From: Casuarina equisetifolia
Lineage: Eukaryota; Streptophyta; Magnoliopsida; Fagales; Casuarinaceae
Assembly (NCBI GenBank): GCA_028551475.1
Contig: CM052359.1
Coordinates: 3,349,583-3,413,582, forward strand
Length of the DNA stretch: 64,000 nt
Direction: 5' to 3'
A program made the translations under genes and the position numbers. The stretch's first letter is position 1. Each line of letters opens with the position of its first letter. Positions 23,188 to 36,110 of this stretch are shown here, one piece after another. Below the pieces are notes generated by a model. It was not told the DNA's origin. It was given only the letters and a program-made list of their open reading frames with translations, and ran no database searches.

Positions 23188-26100
23188 GCCCAAATGAGGG
23201 AGATTCCATATGTCCATTTCTCAAGCACAATCCAAACCGGCCTCATGCCGACAAAACTCAAACTTTTCTCGCCATAGAGCTTTTGTCATCATATCAGAAC
23301 CATTATCCTCAGTATGTACCTTTTCAAGTGTAACCTCTTTAGTTTCCATGGTATCTCGTATTCAATGATACCTTACATCGATATGCTTTGATCTTTGATG
23401 AAATGTAGAGTTCTTAGCAAGACGTATAACACTTTGACTATCACAAAATAACACATACCTTTCTTGCATAAAACCAAGTTCTTTTATGAATTCCTTCATC
23501 CAAAGTAACTCTTTACATGCTTCTGTTGCTGCAATAAATTCTGCTTCCGTTGTAGATAGAGCAATACATTTTTGTAATTTTGATTGCCATGCCACAGCTC
23601 CCCCTAAAAACTTAATCAAGTAGCCTGAAGTAGATCTTCTATTATCAATATCTCCTGCCATATCAGAATCTGTATATCCCACAAGAATAGGCTTATCACT
23701 CCCAAATGAAAGTTTCAAACTAGAAGTGCCTCGAAGATACCTTAGAATCCACTTCACTGCATTCCAATGTTCTCTTCCAGGATTAGAAGTAAATCTGCTA
23801 ACTACTCCAACTGCATGAGCTATATCTGGCCTTGTACAAATCATTGCATACATTAAACAACCAACAGCCGAAGCATAAGGAACTCTTTCCATATCTTTTC
23901 TGTCTTCCTCATCTACAGGACATTGTTTCTTATTAAGCTTAAAGTGTGTAGGAAGAGGCGTGATCACCACTTTAGCTTTATCCATACAAAACCTTTGAAG
24001 CACTTTCTTGATATACTCTTCTTGAGACAACCACAACTTCTTGGCTTTTCTGTCACAACTAACTCTCATACCAAGAATTTGCTTCATTGAGCCTAAGTCT
24101 TTCATTGAGAATGACTTACTTAACTCCTGCTTCAACTTTTCAATTCTTGCAACATTCTTACCAACTATAATCATGTCATCTACATAAAGTAGTAGAATGA
24201 TAAAGTCATCATCTGAGAACTTCTGCACAAACACATAATGATCAAAATTTATCTTCTTATAGGCTTGCTCCCCCATAAAAGACTCAAATTTTCGATACCA
24301 TTGTCTCGGTGCCTATTTTAAGCCATATAAACTTTTCTTTAGCTTGCAAACATAGTTCTCTTTACCTTTTTCTTTAAAACTCTCTGGTTGCTCCATATAA
24401 ATTTCTTCATTTAGGTCACCATGAAGAAAAGCAATCTTTACATCCATTTGCTCAATTTCAAGATCAAGACTAGCAGCCAATCCCAAAACCACTCGAATTG
24501 AGGACATTTTCATAACAGGTGAAAAAATCTCATCATAATCAATTCCCTTTTTCTGACTGAAACCTTTAACAACTAGTCTGGCTTTGTATCAGGGTTGTGA
24601 AGAATTTTCATCATGCTTCAATCTATAAATCCAACAATTCTTCAAAGCTTTCTTGCCCTCAGGCAATGTCATCAACTCAAATGTTTGATTATCATGCAAA
24701 GATTTCAACTCATCTTGCATTGCATCAACCCATTTTTTCTTATCCACATCCTCTGCTGCTTCTTCAAAGCTCTCAGGCTCACCTCCATCAGTCAACAATA
24801 CATACTCCTCAGTGGAGTATCTAGAGGATGGATGGCGACCTCTAGTAGACCTTCTCAATGGTGGAACTGAAGATGGATTCTGCTGAACATCAACAACATT
24901 ATCTATCTGAGTGTCACTATTATCTGCAACCTGTTGGTCATTCTGAACCTGATCTTGAACATCATGCTGAATATCACTCTCATCTTGTTCTGGTAACTGT
25001 CGCTGTAAATCATTTGAAGGAATTAAATCAATATCAATACCAATCTTAGAGCCTTGTGACATATATTTCTCGCTCTGGCCAATATCCGTCATATTTTGAT
25101 TCTCAAAAAATACAACATCACGACTCCTCACAATTTTCTTCACAGCTGGATCATAACACCTCTAGCCAAATTCATCATAACCATAACCAAGAAATATACA
25201 TTCTCATGTCTTGACATCTAACTTAGATCTCTCATCCTTTGGAATATGAACAAATGCTTTGCAACCAAATACTCTTAGATGGTTATAGGAAACATCCTTG
25301 CCAAACCAAATTCTATCTGGCACATCACCATCTAAAGCAACAGTTGGAGATAGATTGATAACATAAGCTGCTGTAAGTAATGCCTCACCCCAAAATGTCT
25401 TTGGCAAGTTAGCATTTGAAATCATGCATCTAACTCTCTCAACCAATGTCCTGTTCATTCGTTCCGCTATACCATTCAACTGAGGTGTTTTTGGAGGTGT
25501 CTTCTGATGTCGAATACCATGTTGCCTACAATACTCATCAAATGGTCCAATGTACTCACTACCATTGTCTGATCGAATGCATTTCAACTTCTTTCCAGTT
25601 TGCCGCTCTACTGAAACTTGAAACTGCTTAAACACATCTAGCACTTGATCTTTTGACATCAAAACATAAACCCAAACCTTTTTTGAGTAGTCATCAATAA
25701 AGGTCACAAAGTAGGATGCTTCACCAAGCGTCCTCGGGTTAACTGGGCCACAAACATCTGAGTGTACTAACTCCAATAAATTTGATTTTCTTGAAGGAGG
25801 GTGACTATAGAATGAAACTCTTTTATGTTTTCCAGCTAAACAATGTGCACACTTCTCAAGTTTTGCACTCTTAATCCCAAATAATAAGTTCTTCTTTGCC
25901 AACACATTCATGCCCTTCTCACTCATGTGACTTAACCTTTTGTGCCGTAAAGCACTTGCATTCCTATCTTCCACTACATTACAAATGTTCTTGGAAATCT
26001 TGGCCTGAAATAAATACAAAGAAGACTCTTTCTTGCCTCTAGCAATAACTAATGAACCCTTAGTAAGTTTCCACTGTCCATTATTGAAGATATTGCAAAA

Positions 26101-27243
26101 ACCTTCATCATCAAATTGTCCGGTAGAAATCAAATTCAAGCGAATTTCTGGTACATGTCTAACATTCTTGAGAACCAACTTGGATCCATTACGAGTCTCC
26201 AATCATACATCTCTCATACCTGTAACTTTAGCCAAACAATCATTGCCCATCTTCAATGTGCCAAAGTTTCCAAGAGTATAAGAAGTAAAGAACTCCCTCT
26301 TGGAAGTAATATGAAGAGAAGCACCACTATCAATTACCTAACTTGTCTCATTGCTTGCAAAATTCACATTATCATCATAACACACAATAACAAGTTCATT
26401 AGTAGCTGCTGCAACTCGATCATTATCATTGTTGTCCTTCTTCTCCTCACTTTCATTAACTTTCTTCTTCTCATTTCTACCTTTACCATTTTTCTTTTCA
26501 TTTTTCAGTTGGAAGCAATTTTTCTTGATATGACCCATCTTGCCACAATGATGGCACTCCACATTTTTATGCCATGATCTAGACTTACTTCGACTTTTGT
26601 TATAACCTCTCAGACCTCTACTATGACTTCTCCCCCTATTTTCAACAACCAAAGCTTCAGAATGAGACAAAGAACCCTGACTCTTTCTTCTTATCTCTTC
26701 ATTCAAAATACTAGTCTTGGCAAAATCCATAGTGATAATACCATCGGGAGCAGAGTTACTCACTGACATACGAAATGTTTTCCAAGATTCTAGTAAAGTA
26801 CCAAGTAACCAAAGTCTTTGTACTTCATCTTCAAACTTCATATTCATGCCTGAAAGTTGATCTAACATTCCCTGAAACTCATTCAAATGATCAGATATGG
26901 ATTGCCCATCTTTGTATTTCAAGCTAATAAGTTGCTTCATCAAATACATCTTATTATTTCCAGTCTTTTGAGCATACAAAGATTCAAGTTTGTTCCATAG
27001 AGTCCGAGCATGTGTTTCTTTACTAATATGATTCAAAACATTCTTATCTACAAATTGTCAAATGAACCCACATACAATTTTATGCTCAAGAGTCCAATCG
27101 GCCTTACTCATGTTATCTGGTCTAGTTTCACTAAACACCGGTAAGCGCCAACGCTTCACATAAAGCAAATCTTCCATCTTACCCTTCCAAACATGATAGT
27201 TTCTTCCATTCAAACTAATCATCCTGTTAGTGCTTAGTTCCAT
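23185..27243 (-). pseudogene. copia gag-pol polyprotein, several stops
   Basis: Order on the minus strand: gag from ATG 27243 with zinc knuckle CHHCGKMGHIKKNC near 26560; protease with DSGAS near 26320; integrase zinc region and catalytic core (RSDNGSEY near 25555, then PQLNGIAERMNR); reverse transcriptase with YVDD near 24180; RNase H with STTEAEF near 23550; pol end at about 23185. The order protease, integrase, reverse transcriptase, RNase H defines Ty1/copia. In-frame stops replace conserved residues in gag (27055-27060), before DSGAS (26338-26340), after GMRDV (near 26203), near 25200 and 25164, in the reverse transcriptase start (near 24586 and 24310) and in the last part (23362-23364). 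Copies elsewhere could still mobilise it. Confidence 0.9.
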
Positions 27244-27282
27244 CGTTCAATCAAATCCAAAGATAAAACAACCACAACCTAA

Positions 27283-27294
27283 GCTTTGATACCA
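27283..27294 (-). promoter_or_regulatory. primer-binding site of the copia element
   Basis: On the minus strand TGGTATCAAAGC lies three bases inside the 5' LTR. It matches the complement of the initiator Met tRNA 3' end as used by most plant copia elements. Confidence 0.85.
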
Positions 27295-27297
27295 CTC

Positions 27298-27983
27298 TAA
27301 AGGGAAAAATGACGTATAAAGTTTCCCACTTTAATTGAACCTATGAGGAAATACTAAAACACCAACGATGTATTTTAATCACAAGTAAAATAAGCAAATC
27401 ACAATCAACACAAAAGAATTTCTATGTGGAAAAACTCCTCCAATGTGAAGGATAAAATACCACGGGACCAATCACGGAGTCCACCCAAATCTCCACTATA
27501 TCAATCGTTAGGTTACAACCCAATCAAGTCCTTAACAATAGCAACAGGACTAAGATTCATTGATTCAACAATAATAGAATCACCAATAAATAGTGAAGAA
27601 ACAAGTTGTAAACAACAACTTAACCAAGAAAAAGTTGGAGAAATATCACCCAGATTTTCGACCACAATCTGCTGACTTCAAGAGCTCCAAACGACGATCC
27701 AACCGTTCACAATGAAGAACACCCAATCCCGAACCTGCTGACAAAAATCAGCTCAATCAGACCACGGATCGACCTTGATCAGACGTTTGATCAACTGCTA
27801 CGCAGGGCTTCTAATTCCTGCAAAATTCTACTCTTTTCTTTTCTCTCTCTCTTTTCTTTTGACGGCCACTCACTTCTTCTCTTAAAGAAAAAATCCTATA
27901 TTTTTCCTTTTAAACCTTAGGGTCACATTACCCTAATTGGACCCAATAATAAGTCCCCGAATATGGGCTGGACCAACCCAACA
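27298..27983 (-). repeat. 5' LTR of the copia element
   Basis: 686 bases, collinear with 22488-23173. Its first two plus-strand bases are TA instead of TG. The LecRK reading frame of the upstream gene half runs into it, giving a false extension of that frame to 27933. Confidence 0.93.
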
Positions 27984-29657
27984 TCTTCCACTTGCAATCT
28001 CAAGGCAAACCACCCCAAAACTATACACATCAGATTCCTTAGTGGCCCTGCCCGTCACGGCACACTCAGGGGCTAGGTAGCCCAACGTGCCTGCTAAAAT
28101 AGTTGTTTTTGAGCCCAAATCATGGTCTACAAGCCTTGCAAGACCAAAATCACCAAGCTTGGCGTTGAAATTTGCGTCTAACATGATATTGTTGGACTTG
28201 ATATCCCTCTGCACCACACATTGCTCCCACTCTTTGTGAAGATATAGCAGTGAAGAAGCCAATCGAATGGCAATTTTGTACCTTACTGGCCATGTTAGGA
28301 CAATATTCCTTTGAAAGAGATGAGAATCAAGGCTTCCATTGGGCATGTACTCGTATACGAGAAGAAAATTGCTCTGTTCATGGCACTAACCAATAAGTTG
28401 AACTAAATTCCTGTGCCTCAACCGACTAATTATTCTTACTTCTGACATGTACTCTTTCTTCCCCTGCTTTGATCCTTTTGAGATCCTCTTAACAGCAACT
28501 TCAGTTTTGGATTCACTTAGAAAACCCTTGTAAACGCCCCCGAATCCTCCCTCTCCCAGCTTCCCTTCTTCAGCGAAATTGTTTGTTGCACGGCTAAGTT
28601 CACGGTAAGTGAACATCCTAGGCCCGATTCCCTTTTCAAATTCATCATCCATAAAAATATCACTGCCAAAATCTTGTTTTTTCACACAAGCCCTTCTCCT
28701 CCTATAGACTAAGTAAAGTAGACCTAATACAAAACTCAACAGACCGAAACCCGCAGATAAACCAGTTGCTAACCCCATCTTGTTTTTCCTATTCTCATCT
28801 TCCGTCTCCAAAGTTGAATTGAATGACCAAGAAAGAATTTCGTGCAACTCAAAATTCTCACCTGTAGCAGCGGAGAAACCAACTCTGACCCATTCCGGCA
28901 GAACGTTTCTCAAATCAACAGTATGTGATAGGGCCAAATTCTCACCGAGAACAGTATTATTGGCATGAGATAAGATCACACTTAAATTTTTGCTGTTGGA
29001 GTGATAACTTACCCATGCATTCATGGTTGAGCTGTTCCTAAAGCTTCTTTTCGCAGTGACACTTTTCACTGAGACAATGGAGTTGACATTGATTCCAACA
29101 TGATCTTCACTTGGATCCCAAGGGTTTTCGAAAGTGTCAAACTCCACTGCAACAATTGGCGTTGAATTCTTGAATGTTGTTTCCGGACTAAATAGCCCAA
29201 GCCACCCACCAGTCGAATTTTCAGGGATTCTAGAGTCGGATGGTGCAATGAAGAAGGAGAGCCCGTCACCGGAATTTGAAGTATTAACTGGTTTTATGAT
29301 AAAGGAGAAGTGGGTGGTGAAGTTTATAAGTCGCCTTGTTGTGCTATCCCAGAGGCGCACTGGTTTATTATACGATGCACGACCAGAATTCCCATCACTC
29401 CTACAACTCCCACAACTCTTACTATAACTTCCAAGCCTCTTAGAACTCCCATTCATGGAAAGCTCGATACCTCCTTGTCTTGGGACTGCAACACCCTCGT
29501 ACAGCATGTCCGTCATATTGAACTGGAAACTGGAGAAGTTGAAGAAAATTGAGTTTGCAGGGGGAAGTGGCAATAAAAAGAAGATGAAGAGATGATTGAA
29601 AAGAGAGCGGATTTTTTGATGTTGAATACGGAAACAAAGCATATTGGAGATACTCAT
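27984..29657 (-). pseudogene. 5' part of the LecRK split by the copia element
   Basis: Starts at ATG 29655-29657 ([11 protein letters not shown]) and encodes signal peptide, lectin domain, membrane span ([18 protein letters not shown]) and the kinase N-lobe with GEGGFG and VAVKR. A Trp codon after LVQLIG is TAG at 28386-28388; after it the frame goes on through HRD (first read as VVQRD, so the His is Gln), DFG and APEC until the copia LTR at 27983. Besides the element and the stop, the catalytic-loop His change suggests decay. The lectin has an extra Ser/Cys-rich stretch near 29400-29450. The gene is closest to the intact copy at 3378-5438, and its other half is at 22063-22487. Confidence 0.92.
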
Positions 29658-29694
29658 GATTGAAACGCATGCAAGAGAGAATCAAGTTGGGTTA

Positions 29695-29850
29695 GATGTC
29701 AAGGAAACAAAAGAAAGACGAATAGCTGCTTGAGAAGAAGAAGAATCTTAAAAGTTGAAAACAAGATGAAAGTACATTTGAGGCACTGGTTGAAATGCAC
29801 AGCAATTGCAGTTAGATGGCAAGGCAGAGCAGCAGTTGCGTATGTTGCTT
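29695..29850 (-). pseudogene. LecRK 5'-end relic
   Basis: Matches the signal-peptide start and first flank of LecRKs (text antisense to CAAAAGAAAGACGAATAGCTG). The ATG itself seems deleted. It sits immediately upstream of the split gene's start, so it is the leftover of a second copy or of a tandem duplication of the 5' end. Confidence 0.55.
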
Positions 29851-31389
29851 TGTCGCCCCAGCTACGAAATTTAATATTTATTTTTAAGTTAGTTTTGGTG
29901 TAAAGGATTTCTTGTTTATTTTAAGTTTATTTCAAATCTGCACCTCCAATTGAATTACAAGATTTCGTGTTAGTTGCAGTGGTTTTATATTCAGTTCCAC
30001 TTTGTTAAATTCTTCAGTTGAATAAATAGTATAACCTAGTTAAAACTATAACAGCATCTGCCATTTGAGTGGTTTATGAGAAATACAATGGGCATAAACA
30101 GTTTTTATATAGTTAAAATGAATTGACTATGACAAACAATATATTATTATTATAAATTCATATATAAATAAAATATTATTACAAGCAAATGTTTACTAAA
30201 TAATACAATTTACGTGGTTCATACTTATATAATCCATACCTACTTCAAAATTATGTTATATAAAACATTACTTAATTCTTTTTTGATAATTGTTGTGTAA
30301 AGAAACAGGATATCTTACTTTTAGATGAATTTTTGGAGAAATACAATTTAATATGATAACAAAATTTAGATTCAAGTGTGACGCTTCTTTACAAACAAAA
30401 ATACATGTTACAAATACTTTTTTACCTTTGAAATAAGAGGACATATTGAAAATAGTGTGATATAAGTTATGCATCATTTAAATTTTATTTGAAAATCATC
30501 ACTATATAAAAAAAAACATTTACTAAAATCCTCAGATGTCATATGTATTTCAATTTTTATAAATAACTTAAAAAAGACTCTATTTAATAAAATAATTTTT
30601 TATTCTTGTATACAAAACTATAAAGCCAGTAATCGTAGAATCACTGTTGAAGGATCTTATCATTTTAGTCATCTCCGGCCCCCACCTTGTCCCGAGCCAG
30701 AAAGGGTCTTCTCTGCACACAGCTTGCGACCCTCACTCGCGGCGTAACACAAGGGCTAACTTGGTCAGATGCCAGCGTCTGGGGCGAAATGCCGGAGCGT
30801 GGAATAGATAGCTTGAGCTTGATCTCCAAGCACTCGATTAATTATTTGACAACCAACGACAAAAACGTTGGATCAACCTCACTGTCGACAGGACCGAGGA
30901 AAAAGTAATATGAATTTGCAATCGCCGCTGTCTTTACGATTCATTTTACCGTTCAAAGTCACCCCGCAATTGTGAAGTCATCTTACCTTTTCGTCAGGCG
31001 TGCTTCATAGGGGAGTTTGGGCCCGACCGACCTATTGACCAAGAAGATAAAAGGATTAAAAGCGTTATATTCTAGGTTGATGTCTTTTTTTTATTAGGAC
31101 TTATGCAAATTCACGCGCGGCACATGGTGTGACACCTCTTAACTCATAATTGAATTCTACTAACTTTGTAAAGGAATTTATATGATGAAAGATAGTCGAG
31201 TATAGGCCTAATGGACTTTTTGACCAAAAGAAAAAAAAAATGATTGTGTGCGACTGCATTTTATATGCTTATAAGCTGTAAAAATAAACTGCAATATTTA
31301 TAAACTTTTTCAAATGTCTAACATTTATGAAGTGGAGAATTTGATAGAATGAACTCTTAAGTAGTGAATGAGGACATAAAAATTTGATT
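29851..31389. other. spacer with recurrent flank modules
   Basis: 29930-30080 holds the 3'-flank module with CACTTTGTTAAA. 30080-30640 is AT-rich. 30640-30800 holds upstream LecRK text (compare 18095-18260), and 30870-31380 the recurrent spacer module. No gene is seen. Confidence 0.45.
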
Positions 31390-31740
31390 TTTTCTTTCAA
31401 TAAAGAGATAAGTTTGCATTAATAAAAGTTAATGTATAAAATTATAGGAGTATATCCTAATATTACAAAATTTATAAAGTTACAAAAAGATAAAAGTTAA
31501 AACCTTCAAATATCACTCCAAATGATATTTTCTAAGTAAGATTTTATATTTCAAAATAAAAAAATCTAGTTCAAACAATTTTTCTTATTTTTGTCAACAA
31601 GATTAAAATGTCAATTATTTTATTTTGAAATTATTTTTACTGTATATATAGTAAATGCAATTTAAAGATGATATCTTAAAAATTTTTACAATGAAATTTA
31701 TTTTTTTAATTATTGTGATCATCCATTATAATTCATTCGA
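31390..31740. repeat. dispersed repeat, partner at 63400-63760
   Basis: About 350 AT-rich bases with the same order of short phrases as 63400-63760, in the same orientation (for example both end in ATCATCCATTATAATTC). Identity is moderate. It does not encode a domain that I recognise. Confidence 0.6.
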
Positions 31741-31919
31741 CTCTCTAAGAAGGTAGGTTTAATTCCCCTTATTTTTTATTTTGTATATCAATCTCTTTGT
31801 CACTTTTGTTTCTCCTTTTTTGTGTACAAGCCTTTTACAACATAAAAATTGGTATTGTAACTTTGGAACATTAGGACTTCTTGTTTGAACTAAGATCAAC
31901 AACAAAGTCAAAAAGTTGT

Positions 31920-32175
31920 TTGTGTATTAAGCAAGCTCGTTATAAGATAACCTTGTGGGTCTCACCCTTATTTCTGAGGCATCACTCATCATTGTAAAAC
32001 TTGTACTCGCTGTGTCTCCTCTCTTTTGCTTATGCCCCTTTGCATTCACACCAGTAGCATTAAAGACAATCGTCGCTTTTATTGTATCTCCACTATATAT
32101 ATTGGCATTACAAGAGTTGTAAACGGTGAAAGCAATTGAGTTGTCATCAATCTCTAGATGTTCAACTGTAAGATC
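31920..32175 (-). pseudogene. divergent LecRK lectin-domain relic
   Basis: An open stretch of about 80 codons reads EHLEIDDNSIA...NANIYSGDTIKATIVFNAT, resembling the HVGIDVNS to YNATTK part of a legume lectin but from a lineage unlike the main array. It has a partner at 37660-37960. It is cut at 32175 by the second copia element. Confidence 0.5.
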
Positions 32176-32414
32176 TGAAGAATTTGATGAACTCTTGCAT
32201 GTTTGGAAGAAAAACTTGTTTATTGATAAGCAAAACCAAAACTAGTTACAAGATAAGACAAAGCCATAGAGAAAAGAACTCTTGGTGTGCAACTATGTTG
32301 AAAACATGTTAACCTAAGAGGCTATATATAAACAAAAGTAAGGCTTGTGCAAGGAAATCCTAGTATCCTACAATATAGGAAAAATATATCATAGATAGAA
32401 AATAATCTTCAACA
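32176..32414 (-). repeat. 3' LTR of the second copia element
   Basis: 239 bases, TG...CA ends, collinear with 36609-36847. Confidence 0.88.
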
Positions 32415-32559
32415 CCTCCCTTCAAGTTGAGGGTCGAAAGAAGTGCAAGACCCTAAGCTTGCTAAGGAGATGATAGTGTTGATTTGTCTCTAAAGCCTTT
32501 GTTAGAACATCTGCAGGTTGGTCACCACTCCGAACATGTGCTGTGCTAATTAAGCCATG

Positions 32560-35500
32560 ACATATTTTTTCTCAAATAAAATGACAAGTAACATCTATGT
32601 GCTTAGTCTTTTGATGAAAAACTGGGTTTTCTGCTAATTTTTGTGCTGCCTCATTATCACAATATAACAACATTGGCTATGAAACATTAATTCCTATATT
32701 TTTTAATAAACCAAATACCCAAAAAATCTTACAAGTAATAGTTGTCATGGCCCTATATTCAGCCTCTGTTGAAGAAAGAGTCACAACTGGTTGCTTTTTA
32801 CTTTTCCAAAAAGTTACTAAATGTCCAAGTGTAAAACAAAAGCCAAAAGTGGATCGACATGCCATAGGGCATTTTGCATAGCTAGCATCACAAAAAGCTT
32901 GCAAGAGAAAATCACCATATGAAGGAAAGAATAAATCAAGCCTTACTATTCCTTTGATATACTTAACAATGTGGAAAGCTGCTTCCTAGTGGGATTGCTT
33001 GGGAGCATGCATGAATTGAATTGTCATGTCTAGATAATTTAGCTTACCAATCAATTGCTGATAACTCAAGATGTTCTCAAATGGTGGATCATCTATTTAT
33101 GGATGAACTCACTCATCATATTTCAAGCTAGTGTATAAGACATTTGTCTCCATAAGATTTCTAACAAGCTTTATAGCTGACAGTCCTAATTCAAAAATCA
33201 ATTCTAAGATATACTTACATTGACTAAGATGCATGCCATTTGAATCTTAAAGGATCTCAATCCCAAGAAAATACTTAAGTTCTCCTAAATCTTTGATTCG
33301 AAATATAGAATGAAGATAAGCTAACAAAGCTTCAATTTCTTGTATATCATCACCAGTGATTAAGATGTCATCCACATATATGAGCATTAAAACAATAATA
33401 CTAGCTTGTTCCTTAGTGAAAAGAGAATAGTTGTACAATGATTGTTGATAACTAGAATACACTAGAGCTTTTGTAAACTTCTTATTCCATTATCGTGAAG
33501 CTTTGCTTTAACCCATATAAAGATTTCCACAACCAATATACTTTGGACTCCTCTTCAAAAGGACTCCCAGGTGGTGGTTTTATATATACTTCCTTATCTA
33601 AGTCTCCCTGTAGAAATACATTATGGACATCCATTTTTTGAATAGTTTATTTATGTTATGAAACAATAGATAATGCATTTCTAACTGTCATCGATTTTAC
33701 TATAGGAAAGAAAGTCTCATGATAATCGATCCCTTCTATTTGATTATAAACTTTCGCTACTAAACGAGCCTTAAAGCACTTAATACTCCCATCAGCATGA
33801 CACTTAATCTTGTATACCCATTTACATCCTATGGGTTTTCACTATGGTGGCAAGTCTACTAGTTTCCATGTTCCATTCGATTCTAATGCTTTCATTTCCT
33901 GATCTATGGCATCTCACCATCTAGAATCCTTAACTACCTCATGGTAGAACAAGGGTTCTGTCTCAAGTGAAATGGCTACTATGAAATGCTTATGTGAAAT
34001 GGTAAATGTGTATAAGATACATAGTTAGAGATGGGGTACTGTATGGATGAACTGACAATATTGCTATAAACATAATCTTGAGTCCATATAGGTAGCTTAA
34101 AAATTCTATTAGATTGTCTAGGAAGTGGTGGAGGGATTATTGGATCAAGCATGGTTGGTAAGGAAGGATCATCCTCTGTCTCATCATAAGTGAAAACAAA
34201 AGGCAATGTAAAAGGAGGATCTGGATCTCCAAGGTAGAATCATTAGGTTGGTTGTTTGATGTATTGGAAGTGGTAACATTTAATGTAACATGAGTAGTAA
34301 TATCAAGAATGGGATCTGATTGTGTAGGAGGGATTACTTAAGCATCTAAATTAGGGTTAACTCTAATAACTTGTTATATAGGCTCTTTATCTTGAGATGG
34401 CATCATAGGGAATTTTGAAGAATGGGACCTAGTCTCTATGTTTGTAAAAGAAAAAACATTTTCATAAAAATGAACATCACGACTCACAAAAAAAAATTTT
34501 TTTCAACGTCATAAAGTTTATACCCTTTTTGCCCAGAAGGGTATCTCATGAAAATACTAGGAATAGCTCGAGGAGCAAATTTTTCTTTGTGCCCTATTAC
34601 TAAAGTATAACAAAGATAATCGAAGACTCAAAATCTTGAGAGGTCATGAGCTTTCCCATGAATCACTTCACAAGGAGATTTTCCATGCAAGACGGAAGAA
34701 GGAATGCGATTGATAATGAGTGGGGTAGTGAGTATACACTCACCCCAAAAACATTTGGACATGTGACTTTGAAATTTTAATGCTTGTGCAACATCTAATA
34801 AGTGGCGATGCTTACATTCTACCACACCATTCTAGTGTAGGGTATAGACACATAAGCTCTCATGCATTATACCTCGTGATGAAAATAACTTGTCACATGA
34901 TAAATTAAAAAAATCAGTTACATTATCAAAACAAATGCATTTGATCTCAATGTTAAAATGATTTTTAAGTGTGTTAAAGAAATGTTCCAAATGTAATACC
35001 ATTTCAGTCTTATGTTTCATGAGGAAAGTTTAGGTCCCTTGTGAAAAATCATCAATGATGGTTAAAAAATATTTCAAACCATCATGATTGGGGGCATGAT
35101 ATGGTCCCTAAATATCCACACGAATTAAATCAAAAGGACTTTTGATATTCTCAGTGTGAACAATGAATGGATCACATGTTTGCTTAGCAAGAGGACAACT
35201 CAACAATGAAAATCAAAAGATGGAAAATCTTTGAAATCATTCAAAAATTTAAATTTAGATGAAGACATGTGACCAAGTCTCAAATGCCATAGTTGAAAAT
35301 TAAGGTTATTGTGTGTTAAAGTAGTTGAAAGGGTAGGTGCGGTACTAGAAGATTGGATAACATAGTTATTGTTAGGGTGTAGAAAAAATAAAGTCCATGT
35401 CGCATTCTACCAATCCCTTTGATGTCACCTGTAAAGAGGTCTTGAAACACACATAAATCAACATAGAAAACCACAAAATAGTTATTCTCAACATTGAATT

Positions 35501-36110
35501 TAGCTATGGACAATAAGTTATAGTTAAAATCATGAGAGTAAAGTACCGTGTGCAATTTCAAACTGTTGGCTAGAGTTATGGAACTAGTGTGGGTGACCTG
35601 GGTTAGTTTTACATTCGGCAATTTAACATATCTAGACTTAGACATGCATTTAATAAAAAATTTTAAACAATTAAAATCGGTAGTAATATGATCACTGACT
35701 CCACTATCTATAATCCAAATATTAGGAAAAAATTTTAGAATACTTGCTCCATTAGTATGAGAGATCCTCCCATAGTCCTCCTTGATCATATAGATAATGC
35801 GGTCATGTTGCTTTGGTGTGAAAGTACAAGGACTACACTCAGCAATGGCTCAATTAATAGTATAGTTACCAGCAAAATTCTTATGACTTGGAGGATAGCC
35901 ATTAAGCTTGTAACAAACTTCCTTTTTATGTCTAAAAAGTTGACAATACTCACATGGAGGCCCCTTAAGACGATAACAACTTTTTTTATGGTGTCCTTTG
36001 TGTCCACAATACTCACATCTGGGCTTGCCAAAAATCTTAGATGACATGGTAGTCATAAGGTAGTGATGCTGTTTTGCAACAGAAAATACGGCAAATAGGA
36101 TCAAGCACAC
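32560..36110 (-). pseudogene. copia pol and gag-end remnant, many stops
   Basis: Read on minus: two zinc knuckles CEYCGHKGHHKKSC and CEYCQLFRHKKEVC (35850-36110); protease with IIDSGVSDH (near 35720); integrase pieces (34832-35020 with a degenerate catalytic region, then 34628-34825 with VECKHRHLL and FWGECILTT); reverse transcriptase with YVDD near 33380; RNase H with STTEAEYRAM near 32760. The order is copia. Stops and shifts occur throughout. From 36110 to the right LTR only about 500 bases remain, too short for a normal gag. Confidence 0.85.

Larger units (their letters stand above)
22488..27983 (-). mobile_element. Ty1/copia LTR retrotransposon, Tork/Tnt1-like, in a LecRK exon
   Basis: A complete 5.5-kb element in minus orientation. 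It has two 686-base LTRs (22488-23173 and 27298-27983), an initiator-Met-type primer-binding site beside the right LTR, a purine tract beside the left LTR, and one gag-pol reading frame between. The flanks are TTTTC (22483-22487) and TCTTC (27984-27988), a five-base target-site duplication with one change; the expected host sequence there is TCTTC. By eye the LTRs differ at roughly 4 percent of positions, so insertion is fairly young. The gag-pol frame carries several stops, so it is not autonomous. Confidence 0.95.

Noticed and set aside
27933..27983. Extension of the split LecRK frame into the copia LTR as a genuine C-terminus
   Set aside because: It is read-through into the LTR; the true continuation is at 22487.
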